Positions 25,207 through 32,257 of a stretch of 51,664 nt of DNA are shown here, piece after piece (position 1 is the first letter of the stretch; each line of letters opens with the position of its first letter). The DNA is from a virus. Below the pieces are notes generated by a model. It was not told where the DNA came from and ran no database searches. It was given only the letters and a program-made list of their open reading frames with translations. The stretch spans positions 1 to 51,664 of the IMG/VR virus record IMGVR_UViG_3300050821_010028. One strand, 5' to 3'. A program made the translations under genes and the position numbers.

Positions 25207-25651
25207 AATTTTTTCCCATATCGACGTGATGAAGGTAATGTAACCTCACCCACTGATCGAATATAACCCTGACCCCTGGAATCCTGGTTAGGAAATGATC
25301 TTTAATATGGAAAGCATCATGCAGATAATCGTGTAAGAAACCCAGTAATCCTTCTACTACTAGGACAGTAATGACCAGGTGGAGGGGCAAAACCCCAAAA
25401 ACTCCCAACAGAATAGGCGTTAGAATCAAAGGGATAGCAGCAATGGCAAAGAATTTGGGAGTGCTATCTTTCCCGGCGTGTCGATAGGTTTCCGATAGAT
25501 AATCCTCGGGTGGATATAGCTTGAGGTGGTGAGTCATATGGGATTGATTGACTCTTCCTGTCCAGCTTTGATGTAGTGACCAATGAACTACATAGCCAAA
25601 TAGGCTAACAATAATATAGGTGATAAGAATGGTAAGGAAGAAAGCGCCCAT
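25148..25651 (-). CDS. Fatty acid hydroxylase / sterol desaturase superfamily protein
   Basis: A 167-residue integral membrane protein with the histidine clusters of the di-iron family: HWSLHQSW (residues 23-30), HMTHH (38-42), HDYLHDAFH around 110 and HYLHHVD near 138. Hydrophobic helices lie at residues 3-22 and 65-100. Known members hydroxylate or desaturate lipids, sterols or carotenoids with oxygen. A phage gene of this kind could change host membrane lipids. The substrate is unknown. Confidence 0.82.
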   Translation of the reverse strand: MGAFFLTILITYIIVSLFGYVVHWSLHQSWTGRVNQSHMTHHLKLYPPEDYLSETYRHAGKDSTPKFFAIAAIPLILTPILLGVFGVLPLHLVITVLVVEGLLGFLHDYLHDAFHIKDHFLTRIPGVRVIFDQWVRLHYLHHVDMGKNYGIFVFHWDKIFRTFWKVN

Positions 25652-25673
25652 ATTATTATACTACTTTAGTAGG

Positions 25674-25874
25674 TTAGATCAAGAAAGGTCTTCCTGAGGT
25701 GAGGTCATCTAGCGCCGCAGAGAATTTTACAAGTTCTTTCGCCTTGTCCTTGAAGCCGTCATCGGAGACGTCTCCGGCAACTTCTAGGGCTATGCTAGAA
25801 AGTTCTTTCATTACTTCCTTAGCAGAGTACTGCTCCAGAAGTTCCTTCAGCATATCCTTGTCCTTGTTCAACAT
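25674..25874 (-). CDS. Unknown small helical protein
   Basis: A 66-residue, highly charged protein (DKDMLKELLEQYSAKEVMKE) with a good ribosome site GAGGAG. It is probably a two- or three-helix bundle. No family recognised. Confidence 0.65.
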   Translation of the reverse strand: MLNKDKDMLKELLEQYSAKEVMKELSSIALEVAGDVSDDGFKDKAKELVKFSAALDDLTSGRPFLI

Positions 25875-25883
25875 GGCAGCTCC

Positions 25884-26300
25884 TCATACGAATGCGGTTA
25901 AATTGGAAAGACGATACAAATAACGAATCAATTCACACAAATGCAGAATAGGCATCTGTCGACCATCACTTAGGTTAACGATACCACTAGGGCTTTCAAA
26001 CGTATTGTACATAATAGGTTTGTAATTGTTGAAACGAGTGTCACTTCGTAAATCAACTATCACATGATGATTAGTTTTGGCAGATTTCTCAAATAGAGAA
26101 ACGTCTACCTTCTCATGCTTCAAAACACTATCATAGGGATCATCCGGACGGACATCTTGAATGTCACGAGGATACATGTTGACTTGAAAATTGCCAACAT
26201 CAAATTGGTAACACCCGCTATAGAGCCTTAACTCAGATAGCTTGCGTCTGATGACGTAGATGTTTTTGGCGTATTCTTCTTGGTCTAAAGTAGTATCCAT
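25884..26300 (-). CDS. Unknown protein, paralogue of the gene at 6864-7265
   Basis: A 138-residue protein. The C-terminal third (VDLRSDTRFNNYKPI, then MPILHLCELIRYLYRLSN) parallels the 6864-7265 product. The N-terminus contains IYVIRRKLSELRLYSG and FQVNMYPRDIQDV. The start lies directly behind the terminator of the upstream gene, with no visible ribosome site. Function unknown. Confidence 0.6.
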   Translation of the reverse strand: MDTTLDQEEYAKNIYVIRRKLSELRLYSGCYQFDVGNFQVNMYPRDIQDVRPDDPYDSVLKHEKVDVSLFEKSAKTNHHVIVDLRSDTRFNNYKPIMYNTFESPSGIVNLSDGRQMPILHLCELIRYLYRLSNLTAFV

Positions 26301-26303
26301 GGG

Positions 26304-26340
26304 ACAAAAAGAAAATGAGAGATATTGCTACCTCTCATTT
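26304..26340 (-). terminator. Rho-independent terminator
   Basis: A perfect 9-bp stem AAATGAGAG/CTCTCATTT with a ten-base loop and a T-rich tract on the minus strand. It ends the transcript of the 26347-26706 gene. Confidence 0.75.
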
Positions 26341-26346
26341 GGTTAA

Positions 26347-26706
26347 TCAGTTAACTAGGTTGGCATAAGTGATCTTATGCTTCTCCTCATACTCTGCAAT
26401 TAGTTTAATACAGTCATGCGCTTGACTTACCGCGTCTCCGAAGTAAGCGTTGATGGTGATGGCGCGCAAAAAGCTTTTAATATGAGGTAAGGATTGTTGC
26501 TTCACATTACCATTTTTAATTGATTCTTCGACGCCGACTTCTAGTATATTTTCGACTTGATTCTGAATCTGCCAGCCGAGTTTATTAAACTCTCTGCAAA
26601 TCATAATGATATCAGAGATATCAAGAGGGATACTATATTCTTCGTCTGTTTCGTTAGAGTTTGTGGTTGTAACTAAGTTTAAAACTTCTAATTCGTGTGC
26701 ATTCAT
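26347..26706 (-). CDS. Unknown acidic protein
   Basis: 119 residues from the ATG at 26706, six bases behind GGAG; the ATG four codons earlier has no ribosome site. Helical segments include DIIMICREFNKLGWQIQNQ and FLRAITINAYFGDAVSQAHD. No family recognised. It is alone, with its own terminator. Confidence 0.6.
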   Translation of the reverse strand: MNAHELEVLNLVTTTNSNETDEEYSIPLDISDIIMICREFNKLGWQIQNQVENILEVGVEESIKNGNVKQQSLPHIKSFLRAITINAYFGDAVSQAHDCIKLIAEYEEKHKITYANLVN

Positions 26707-26718
26707 TTGCAACTCCAT

Positions 26719-26848
26719 TTTATGAAAATCAATTAAGCGTGTGTGAATTTTTCAATGATCGAGTACCTCCTCGGTTAATCCTTACTATATATTCCCTTTT
26801 AGTAATAAATAAGGGAACAATAAGAATATATCAAGCAGTTTGGCTGCT
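26719..26848. other. Intergenic region with inverted repeats
   Basis: No gene seen. It holds an AT-rich inverted repeat (TTCCCTT...AAGGGAA) and a small stem AAGCAG/CTGCTT behind the HNH stop at 26849. It probably contains the promoter of the 26706 gene. Confidence 0.4.
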
Positions 26849-27181
26849 TTAGGAACTCAATTTTTCACTAGCTTCAATTGCTTTTTCTAAATTGGAATTG
26901 ATTGCTTTATAGAGATCGTCCGGTGCATAGCCGGGGTGAGCCACTCCAGTCGAATGAAACTCCTCAGCTTTCTTATGACACTCCTCACACAAAGAGATTC
27001 CATTCTCCCTAACATACCCACCATTGGGCATCAGATTTCTGTCAGTAATGTGATGTGCGTCTAGTTCTTGTTGAGCATGCTCAGCCGAAGACTTCATATG
27101 ACACATAGCACAACGATAGCCGTCACGCTTGTAACAAGAGTCTCGGAAGAGCGATCTGATTTGTTTTTTATTGGAAGACAT
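26849..27181 (-). CDS. HNH endonuclease
   Basis: A 110-residue protein: CYKRDGYRCAMCHMKSS with the first zinc pair, DAHHITDRNLMPNGG with the catalytic His-His, NGISLCEECHKKAEEFH with the second Cys pair and final His. This is a classic HNH fold of the zinc-stabilised type. AAGGG precedes the start. Likely a homing or DNA-processing nuclease. Confidence 0.85.
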   Translation of the reverse strand: MSSNKKQIRSLFRDSCYKRDGYRCAMCHMKSSAEHAQQELDAHHITDRNLMPNGGYVRENGISLCEECHKKAEEFHSTGVAHPGYAPDDLYKAINSNLEKAIEASEKLSS

Positions 27182-27183
27182 AA

Positions 27184-27420
27184 CTATAACCCTTTAATGA
27201 AGTTGTCGTCGTAGACGTTCTCTCCCTCTAAGGTTTGCCTAATGTCTTTCTCACTTTTGACTTTGAGACCAAGCAGTTTGAGGACTTCAAAGCTGGCGGC
27301 TGCTCCAGCTAATTCACTCCAGCCAGGATCACCTCCACCACCATAAAGAAGATTACTTATCGTAGTATTAAGATTTTTCTCAATCTTCTTGAGAACCTTA
27401 TCATCTATCTCTGCCATCAT
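27184..27420 (-). CDS. Unknown small protein
   Basis: About 78 residues from the double ATG at 27417-27420 behind AGCAGG. It contains KVLKKIEKNLNTTISNLLYG, then GDPGWSELAGAAASFEVLKL. It ends 2 bp before the HNH start and overlaps the gene upstream by 20 bp. No family recognised. Confidence 0.6.
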   Translation of the reverse strand: MMAEIDDKVLKKIEKNLNTTISNLLYGGGGDPGWSELAGAAASFEVLKLLGLKVKSEKDIRQTLEGENVYDDNFIKGL

Positions 27421-27709
27421 GAACCTGCTTCTGTAGGAGCTGAACGGTTGCCTCCAACTCATCAATACGCTCCTGCATTAGCTCAGCAGGGCACTCATGA
27501 TGAGGATAGCTTGACTTATATTCCTTGCGATGACTATATCCTCGCCAATGGAAAACGAAACACAGCCAGCTAAACTCCCACCAAGGAGCCATCCATGCCT
27601 TACCTTCTGTCTCAAATACGATGTTGGATTTGAGAAAAGAGGGCTTCCATCTCCAAGACTTCTTCTTGGGATGCGTCATCACTTCAAACCAAATGTGTTG
27701 TGTTTTCAT
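27401..27709 (-). CDS. Unknown Trp-rich protein
   Basis: A 102-residue protein with many Trp residues (KKSWRWKPSFLKSN, WMAPWWEFSWLCFVFHWRGY) and a C-terminal coiled-coil stretch (ERIDELEATVQLLQKQV). Its ATG overlaps the stop of the upstream gene. No family recognised. Confidence 0.6.
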   Translation of the reverse strand: MKTQHIWFEVMTHPKKKSWRWKPSFLKSNIVFETEGKAWMAPWWEFSWLCFVFHWRGYSHRKEYKSSYPHHECPAELMQERIDELEATVQLLQKQVHDGRDR

Positions 27710-28236
27710 CCGTCCAACTCTTCGTAGACAACGTCAAAACCGTACTCATCGTATAGCTCTTGCATGGCTTCCCGAACTTCAGGATACCTTGCCGAGAGAT
27801 TGGTAACAGCGTTATCCTTGTCATGAACCTCATAGAAGATGTCTTGTAGAGCATTGCTGCCGCAGATTCTCTCCAGCTTATCCAACCGCTTGATCAGATC
27901 GGCTACATCAAACTCCAATAAATTGGAAGGAAGTTCTTCCAAGTCATCCAGCTCATCAGGTTCCCGAACCAATTCCAAAACAGGTGGAGCAGGTGGTTTA
28001 GAGAAAGGAACATGATTGCCATTGGTGGTGAACTGATCGGCACGGGCGGTCTTGCTGGCAATGAAGTGCACCAAGACTTGTACTCCGAGCATCCTATCTG
28101 GGATGGCTTGTGTTTCTTTATTCATGTACTTGACGTACACTACAAATCGACCAATGCTATCCGTTCCCACTTCACAGAACCAAGGTTGTTCCTTGAACAT
28201 ACTGGTGAGTAGGCTAATTCCTTCATTCAGTTCCAT
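27706..28236 (-). CDS. Unknown acidic protein
   Basis: 176 residues from an ATG at 28236 behind GAGGGAAG. It contains FCEVGTDSIGRFVVYVKYMN, a Pro-rich acidic linker (PPAPPVLELVREPDELDDLE) and a helical end. It is first in a four-gene run ending with the HNH gene, preceded by a promoter. No family recognised. Confidence 0.65.
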   Translation of the reverse strand: MELNEGISLLTSMFKEQPWFCEVGTDSIGRFVVYVKYMNKETQAIPDRMLGVQVLVHFIASKTARADQFTTNGNHVPFSKPPAPPVLELVREPDELDDLEELPSNLLEFDVADLIKRLDKLERICGSNALQDIFYEVHDKDNAVTNLSARYPEVREAMQELYDEYGFDVVYEELDG

Positions 28237-28255
28237 TGCTTCCCTCATGTAAAAT

Positions 28256-28283
28256 AGTGTAATCATAGGAATAAAAAAGTCAA
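28256..28283 (-). promoter_or_regulatory. Sigma70-type promoter
   Basis: TTGACT (28278-28283), 16-bp spacer, TACACT (28256-28261) on the minus strand. The -35 lies in the T tract of the terminator that ends the tRNA array, so termination and re-initiation are back to back. Confidence 0.6.
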
Positions 28284-28315
28284 GGCGCCGACAATCTTAA
28301 AGATTGCAGCGCCTT
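28272..28315 (-). terminator. Rho-independent terminator of the Trp/Ser tRNA array
   Basis: A long stem (AAGGCGC with GCGCCTT, inner CAATC/GATTG) followed by GACTTTTTT on the minus strand, directly downstream of the tRNAs. Confidence 0.8.
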
Positions 28316-28320
28316 TTGTT

Positions 28321-28391
28321 TGGCAGAGCCGGAGAGAATCGAACTCTCTTCCAGAGATTTGGAGTTTCTGTTGTGTCCTACACTCGACTCT
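28321..28391 (-). tRNA. tRNA-Trp(CCA)-like, atypical D arm
   Basis: Acceptor AGAGTCG/CGGCTCT and T loop TTCGATT are good and CCA is encoded. The anticodon loop CTCCAAA reads CCA (Trp) in a stem with one mismatch. The D arm is only three pairs (TGT/ACA) around AGGAC and lacks the usual GG. It is 68 nt long; possibly weak or specialised. Confidence 0.6.
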
Positions 28392-28399
28392 ATAATGCT

Positions 28400-28484
28400 T
28401 GTAAGGTAGAGGACTCGAACCTCATCCAAACGTGGGACTACCCTCTCCCGAGGATATCAGCGTACCTATCTGAATTACACTTAC
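28400..28484 (-). tRNA. Class II tRNA-like sequence, anticodon unclear
   Basis: T arm with TTCGAGT and a variable arm TCC/GGA are present, but the acceptor has two mismatches and no CCA follows. The anticodon stem TATCC/GGGTA closes an eight-base loop TCGGGAGA without a proper T33. Possibly a decayed Ser or Leu tRNA. Confidence 0.4.
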
Positions 28485-28489
28485 CAGCT

Positions 28490-28563
28490 TGGCAGGGGCA
28501 TAGGGAATCGAACCCTCATTAGCCGTTTTGGAGGCGGCAGTCCTACCATTGAACGATACCCCT
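28490..28563 (-). tRNA. tRNA-Trp(CCA)
   Basis: Acceptor AGGGGTA/TGCCCCT, D arm GTTC..GGAC, anticodon loop CTCCAAA (CCA, codon TGG), T loop TTCGATT. CCA encoded at 28490-28492. Confidence 0.9.
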
Positions 28564-28569
28564 GTAGGA

Positions 28570-28656
28570 TGGCGGAAGAAAGAGGAGTCGAACCCCTGTC
28601 CCGAAGGACTCATCTGTTTTCGAAACAGCGCCAGCAGCCATGCTGGTTTATCTTCC
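28570..28656 (-). tRNA. tRNA-Ser(CGA)
   Basis: Class II tRNA: anticodon loop TTCGAAA (CGA, codon TCG), variable arm GTCC-TTCG-GGAC, T loop TTCGACT. Acceptor GGAAGAT/TTCTTCC with one mismatch. CCA encoded at 28570-28572. Confidence 0.85.
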
Positions 28657-28659
28657 ATC

Positions 28660-28751
28660 TGGCGGAGAATACAGGATTCGAACCTGTGGAGGGCTTTTAC
28701 ACCCTCAACTGTTTAGCAAACAGTCCCGATCAACCACTCTGGCAATTCTCC
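28660..28751 (-). tRNA. tRNA-Ser(GCT)
   Basis: Class II tRNA: acceptor GGAGAAT/ATTCTCC, anticodon loop TTGCTAA (GCT, codon AGC), variable arm GAGGG..CCCTC, T loop TTCGAAT. CCA encoded at 28660-28662. Confidence 0.9.
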
Positions 28752-28772
28752 GTAGTAAGACTATATAACAAG

Positions 28773-29864
28773 TTATGCAGAGATTTTGGACAAAATCCCC
28801 GGCTCTTTCACCACCAATTCATCAAAATTATCTGTCGGATAATACTTCATTGCCGCATTAAGTCGAGCAAAATAAGCTCGCGTTACCTCTTCATTAAATC
28901 GATGTGACTGCCCAGCAGAGTCAAGTAACGGACGAAGATAACAAAGATAACGATCAAGAGACTCCTGAAAAGATAATCTCTTCAGATAGTACCAAGCTAC
29001 ATAAAGATGTTTGCGATGATTGAAATCCTTTAGATTTAAAGAGCCATTTTCAAAAGCAAAGACCAGAGAATCTGGTTTATAAGGGATGTTTTTCTTGAAT
29101 CCACCCTTGTCAATTTGGGCGCGGATGAAGTTGGTTAGTTGTTTTTGTAATTCAAGGGGCATCTTCTTTTCCACATACTCCCAATTCAAATCACCGCAAC
29201 GAGCCATCAGTAGTTCATCTACCTCTTGGATATGCTGGGCTGGGAGACGCATACGACCACAGATACAATCGGTCTCACAGCTCTTAGCAAGAGCTACCTC
29301 AGGAGCACCAAGATGCTTTGAGATTTGAAGTATCTCACTCTTCCACAGATGAATAATCGGTTGCAAACTTACTGCCGTAGATGCATTGCTATAGTTTAAC
29401 AAGATATCTTCCGTTAGGTTTCTAGTACCTACCACCCAATATTGCTCTCCTGATGGGCGCAAAATGCGTGTCTTTTCATTAGAGACAGCAGATAAATCCA
29501 TCAAACATCCCCAACGTTGTCCATCACATCTCCAATCAATGGAGGTATCAATTAGGATATCAGCTTCCTGAGCCTGCTCATGCAGCCAAGGAATTACCTG
29601 ATTACTAAACCAAAGATGAACCTCTGCCTCAGGATGATCATATAGAAAATCTTCGGATGGAGCGAAGTGAACACCTAATACACGATTAGGTTTACCAGCT
29701 AACTCAAAAGCTCTGGCAGCAGCGAGAAAGCTTACTATTGAGTCAGTTCCACTGAGACCAACCAGAAAGCCCGGAGCCCCTTGATGAAGTATTAAGTCAT
29801 GAAACCATTCAACCAATGCATCAAAAGTTCTGGCAGGATTGATAGTTCGGGGAGTATTTAACAT
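28773..29864 (-). CDS. NAD synthetase-like PP-loop protein
   Basis: 363 residues from an ATG at 29864 behind GAGG. The N-terminal domain resembles NadE: FLVGLSGTDSIVSFLAAARA (PP-loop), VVGTRNLTEDILLNYSN, and LQPIIHLWKSEILQISKHLG. The PP-loop reads S-G-T-D-S, one residue shorter than the usual S-G-G-x-D-S. No glutaminase domain is present, so ammonia would be the donor. Residues 180-220 hold a four-Cys patch (CETDCICGRM). It starts 1 bp past the ADP-ribosylglycohydrolase stop; with the NUDIX gene this forms an NAD/ADP-ribose cassette. Confidence 0.72.
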   Translation of the reverse strand: MLNTPRTINPARTFDALVEWFHDLILHQGAPGFLVGLSGTDSIVSFLAAARAFELAGKPNRVLGVHFAPSEDFLYDHPEAEVHLWFSNQVIPWLHEQAQEADILIDTSIDWRCDGQRWGCLMDLSAVSNEKTRILRPSGEQYWVVGTRNLTEDILLNYSNASTAVSLQPIIHLWKSEILQISKHLGAPEVALAKSCETDCICGRMRLPAQHIQEVDELLMARCGDLNWEYVEKKMPLELQKQLTNFIRAQIDKGGFKKNIPYKPDSLVFAFENGSLNLKDFNHRKHLYVAWYYLKRLSFQESLDRYLCYLRPLLDSAGQSHRFNEEVTRAYFARLNAAMKYYPTDNFDELVVKEPGILSKISA

Positions 29865-29865
29865 C

Positions 29866-30801
29866 TTATTGAGCCTCAATACTAAGAAGTTCTTGTGTTA
29901 AGCCATCTAACAACGTAAAGTTCTCTACAGTCTTATATTCCTCTGGGAGACCTTCCATCCCATACCAAGTGCCCGCCATTGCCCCTACAATTGCCGCAGT
30001 GGTATCTGTATCTCCACCACCCTTGATTGCCATGATAACCGCTTCCTGGTACGATTGTGTGGCACCCAGACAGTAAAAAGCTGCCCCTACCGTCTCAGGA
30101 ACGTAGCCCCTGGTTCCGATGTCAGCCAAAGCTTCCTGAGCAATAGAATCTAAAGGAGTTCCTTGCTCAAGCCACTTCATAGCCTGTTGAATCTTACCCT
30201 GCACCATCGACTCTGTCAAGACCGAACTAACATCCCAAGCAACCGACTGAGGTGTACTTACCCTATTAGCCAGTAAAGCCACTCCCATTGCCACCGCAAC
30301 CGAACCCATTTTAGGCTCCAAGGAGTTGTGAGTAATAGAGGCATCCTTGATGGCTACCTCCATTAGCTTGACCAAATCATGACGATAGACCAGACCAATC
30401 GGAGAGGCTCGCATGGCTGTACCATTACCAGCTACATCTGTACCATCTGGATTCTTAGACAGACCGCTCTCTAAATGGGAGGCTCCCAGCTTCAAACGAG
30501 TCAAAGAAGCGGCAGTAGTTCCACCAATTCCTCGGGTGTTACCTGACTCCATCCAGGCTAGATATTTCTGTCCAGCATCGTCTGGATTGTACCCTTGGTG
30601 CTCGATTAAGCTGGCAGCTAGTGCCATACTCATCAGAGTGTCATCGGTATACTGTCCAGGTTGACCCCACCAAAAGGTTCCGCCTTCCTTAAAAAGACCG
30701 TCCCATTCAGCTAAACCGGGCTTAGTAGCAGCCCACATTTCAAATGGATTACCTAGGGCATCACCGATAGCACAGCCGACTAGTGTAGCAATCTTAACCA
30801 T
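29866..30801 (-). CDS. ADP-ribosylglycohydrolase family protein
   Basis: A 311-residue protein of DraG/ARH3 type. Motifs: VGCAIGDALGNPFE near the N-terminus, GQYTDDTLMSMALA (metal ligands T-D-D), GNGTAMRASPIGL, and GGGDTDTTAAIVGAMAGTWYG (metal ligands D-x-D). These enzymes remove ADP-ribose from proteins or nucleic acids, or hydrolyse related glycosides. In this cassette it may reverse host ADP-ribosylation or feed ADP-ribose to the NUDIX enzyme. It overlaps the NUDIX gene by 8 bp. Confidence 0.9.
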   Translation of the reverse strand: MVKIATLVGCAIGDALGNPFEMWAATKPGLAEWDGLFKEGGTFWWGQPGQYTDDTLMSMALAASLIEHQGYNPDDAGQKYLAWMESGNTRGIGGTTAASLTRLKLGASHLESGLSKNPDGTDVAGNGTAMRASPIGLVYRHDLVKLMEVAIKDASITHNSLEPKMGSVAVAMGVALLANRVSTPQSVAWDVSSVLTESMVQGKIQQAMKWLEQGTPLDSIAQEALADIGTRGYVPETVGAAFYCLGATQSYQEAVIMAIKGGGDTDTTAAIVGAMAGTWYGMEGLPEEYKTVENFTLLDGLTQELLSIEAQ

Positions 30802-31222
30802 TGTTAACTCGTTTCTGAGTGAAACCCCATGAAGCCAGAACTGGAACCACTACGGGAGAGATGTCATCTGGTAAGTCATTGAAGTTAAACCAACCTACAT
30901 CATAGAGGTCGCTTCCGTCCTTAGGAGTGTCATCTAGATTGAATCCAGACATAACTGAAGCGTGAGCTACCAAGATAAGTCGATCAGGAAGTTCAATCAC
31001 ATCGGGACGAGCCCAACGCTCTGAACAAGACCAAATCTCTAATCCAGTCTCTTCCTTGATCTCTCTTTGGAAGGCTTGTTCTAGTGATTCACCCTCTTGA
31101 ACTCCGCCACCAGGAAGCACAAAAAGACCTCGATTGGGGTCTTTACCACGACGCCCCATTAGGATATGAAGCGAGTGTTTACCACCACTTCGAATGATAC
31201 CGGCGACGCCTAATCGTTTCAT
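30794..31222 (-). CDS. NUDIX hydrolase
   Basis: A 142-residue protein with a complete NUDIX box, GGGVQEGESLEQAFQREI followed by KEETGLE, at residues 37-62. Such enzymes cleave nucleoside diphosphates linked to another group. The operon partners suggest ADP-ribose or NAD-type substrates, but mutT-like activity is equally allowed by the motif. GAGGTC precedes the ATG. Confidence 0.9.
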   Translation of the reverse strand: MKRLGVAGIIRSGGKHSLHILMGRRGKDPNRGLFVLPGGGVQEGESLEQAFQREIKEETGLEIWSCSERWARPDVIELPDRLILVAHASVMSGFNLDDTPKDGSDLYDVGWFNFNDLPDDISPVVVPVLASWGFTQKRVNNG

Positions 31223-31228
31223 GTGACC

Positions 31229-31591
31229 TCAATATTGAAAATCTTCGGCATGAGCTGCCCAATCTACCTTGTCAACTATATCGCTCACACTAACAATTGG
31301 TTCCTCGGAAAACCAAACAATAACCAAATGTGACCCATGATTTTCAGAATCTTTAGCTGAACCATCTGCCCAAACCATATGAGTCCAAGCAGGCAACATT
31401 TCATAGGGACCGAAGTGATGTTTCTTAGGAATCACTTGAATAATTGGCTCCATAATATAGATTGGGATTGCCATGCCCCATAATTTTTTAGCTTGATTAC
31501 GAATGCTATTATAGGTTGATTCTAATGGAGGAACACCTTCTAGGCAACCCGAATATGTACGATAGGAATAAAAATGACTAATGGACTTCAT
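31229..31591 (-). CDS. Unknown protein
   Basis: 120 residues from 31591; an earlier ATG would sit in tRNA-Ser. The start is 11 bp behind the CCA of that tRNA, with only GAGTAAG as ribosome site. Central HHFGPYEMLPAWTHMVWADG and LVIVWFSEEPIVSVSDIV suggest a compact alpha/beta fold. It leads into the NUDIX/ARH/NadE-like genes. No family recognised. Confidence 0.6.
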   Translation of the reverse strand: MKSISHFYSYRTYSGCLEGVPPLESTYNSIRNQAKKLWGMAIPIYIMEPIIQVIPKKHHFGPYEMLPAWTHMVWADGSAKDSENHGSHLVIVWFSEEPIVSVSDIVDKVDWAAHAEDFQY

Positions 31592-31602
31592 GTAACTTAC
31601 TC

Positions 31603-31690
31603 TGGAGGAAATGGTGGGATTCGAACCCACGGAACCTTACGGTCCTCTTGTTTAGTAGACAAGTCTGATAGACCACTCTAGCACATTTCC
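31603..31690 (-). tRNA. tRNA-Ser(ACT)
   Basis: Class II tRNA with perfect acceptor GGAAATG/CATTTCC, anticodon stem CTTGT/ACAAG, loop CTACTAA (ACT, codon AGT), variable arm GGACC..GGTTCC, T loop TTCGAAT and encoded CCA. A34 in the AGN serine box is rare in bacteria. Confidence 0.85.
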
Positions 31691-31693
31691 ATT

Positions 31694-31785
31694 TGGAGGA
31701 AGCTGTGGGATTCGAACCCACGGGGGACTTTTACATCCCCTCTTGTTTTCAAGACAAGCCCGATCAACCGCTCTGGCAAGCTTCC
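31694..31785 (-). tRNA. tRNA-Ser(TGA)
   Basis: Class II tRNA: acceptor GGAAGCT/AGCTTCC, anticodon loop CTTGAAA (TGA, codon TCA), T loop TTCGAAT. CCA encoded at 31694-31696. Confidence 0.9.
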
Positions 31786-31952
31786 TTATATTCATCTAAA
31801 AGGGTAGAAATTTTCTCCATCTCTTTCAACATTTCATTGTCTCTAGAATGATCTTCCGGATTCGTTTTGATCCACTCAAAAAGAGAATCAACTTTAGCTA
31901 CTTGCGTATCTATCTTCTTTTTAAAGAGACGATGAATATACTTGTTCTTCAT
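31764..31952 (-). CDS. Small unknown protein filling a tRNA gap
   Basis: A 62-residue, Lys/Glu-rich helical protein (HRLFKKKIDTQVAKVDSLFE, then EMLKEMEKISTLLDEYKEA). Its ATG lies one base after the CCA of tRNA-Ser(GGA), and its last seven codons plus stop run into the 5' end of tRNA-Ser(TGA). There is no ribosome site, so it would be leaderless if the tRNA is processed first. The composition looks like real coding sequence. Confidence 0.5.
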   Translation of the reverse strand: MKNKYIHRLFKKKIDTQVAKVDSLFEWIKTNPEDHSRDNEMLKEMEKISTLLDEYKEACQSG

Positions 31953-31953
31953 T

Positions 31954-32043
31954 TGGCGGAGGAGGAGGGATTCGAACCCTCGGACCCCTTACGAGGTCAC
32001 TACCTTTCCAGGGTAGCCGTTTCAGCCACTCACGCACCCCTCC
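31954..32043 (-). tRNA. tRNA-Ser(GGA)
   Basis: Class II tRNA: acceptor GGAGGGG/CTCCTCC, anticodon stem CTACC/GGTAG with loop CTGGAAA (GGA, codon TCC), variable arm GACC..GGTC, T loop TTCGAAT. CCA encoded at 31954-31956. Confidence 0.9.
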
Positions 32044-32049
32044 GTGGGG

Positions 32050-32130
32050 TTAGGTACTAATGGTTCCGTAGGAACCGTTGTTACCATTCTTATGAACTCC
32101 TGGGACATAGCCCAAATTAATGTTGTTCAT
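32050..32130 (-). CDS. Micro-ORF filling the gap between tRNA-Cys and tRNA-Ser
   Basis: 26 codons (MNNINLGYVPGVHKNGNNGS and a short end) from an ATG placed directly after the CCA of tRNA-Cys to a TAA 6 bp before tRNA-Ser(GGA). It is Gly/Asn-rich, without a ribosome site. The DNA also forms a hairpin (GGTTCC/GGAACC), so an RNA role is an alternative. Reported mainly because of the repeated start-after-CCA layout. Confidence 0.3.
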   Translation of the reverse strand: MNNINLGYVPGVHKNGNNGSYGTIST

Positions 32131-32206
32131 TGGAGTCGCGGGTCAGATTCGAACTGACAGATACAGAGGTTGCAGCTCTGCCCCTTAGCCATTTGGGTAC
32201 CGCGAC
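32131..32206 (-). tRNA. tRNA-Cys(GCA)
   Basis: Acceptor GTCGCGG/CCGCGAC, anticodon stem CAGAG/CTCTG with loop CTGCAAC (GCA, codon TGC), T loop TTCGAAT. CCA encoded at 32131-32133. Confidence 0.9.
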
Positions 32207-32257
32207 TTAATTGAGACCCGAGGTCTCGGCGTATGTATATAACGAGTTATTAGCAGG

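Noticed and set aside
28304-28907. Several ORFs on both strands across the Trp/Ser tRNAs
   Set aside because: tRNA genes occupy almost all of the DNA up to 28751; the reading frames have tRNA-derived sequence.
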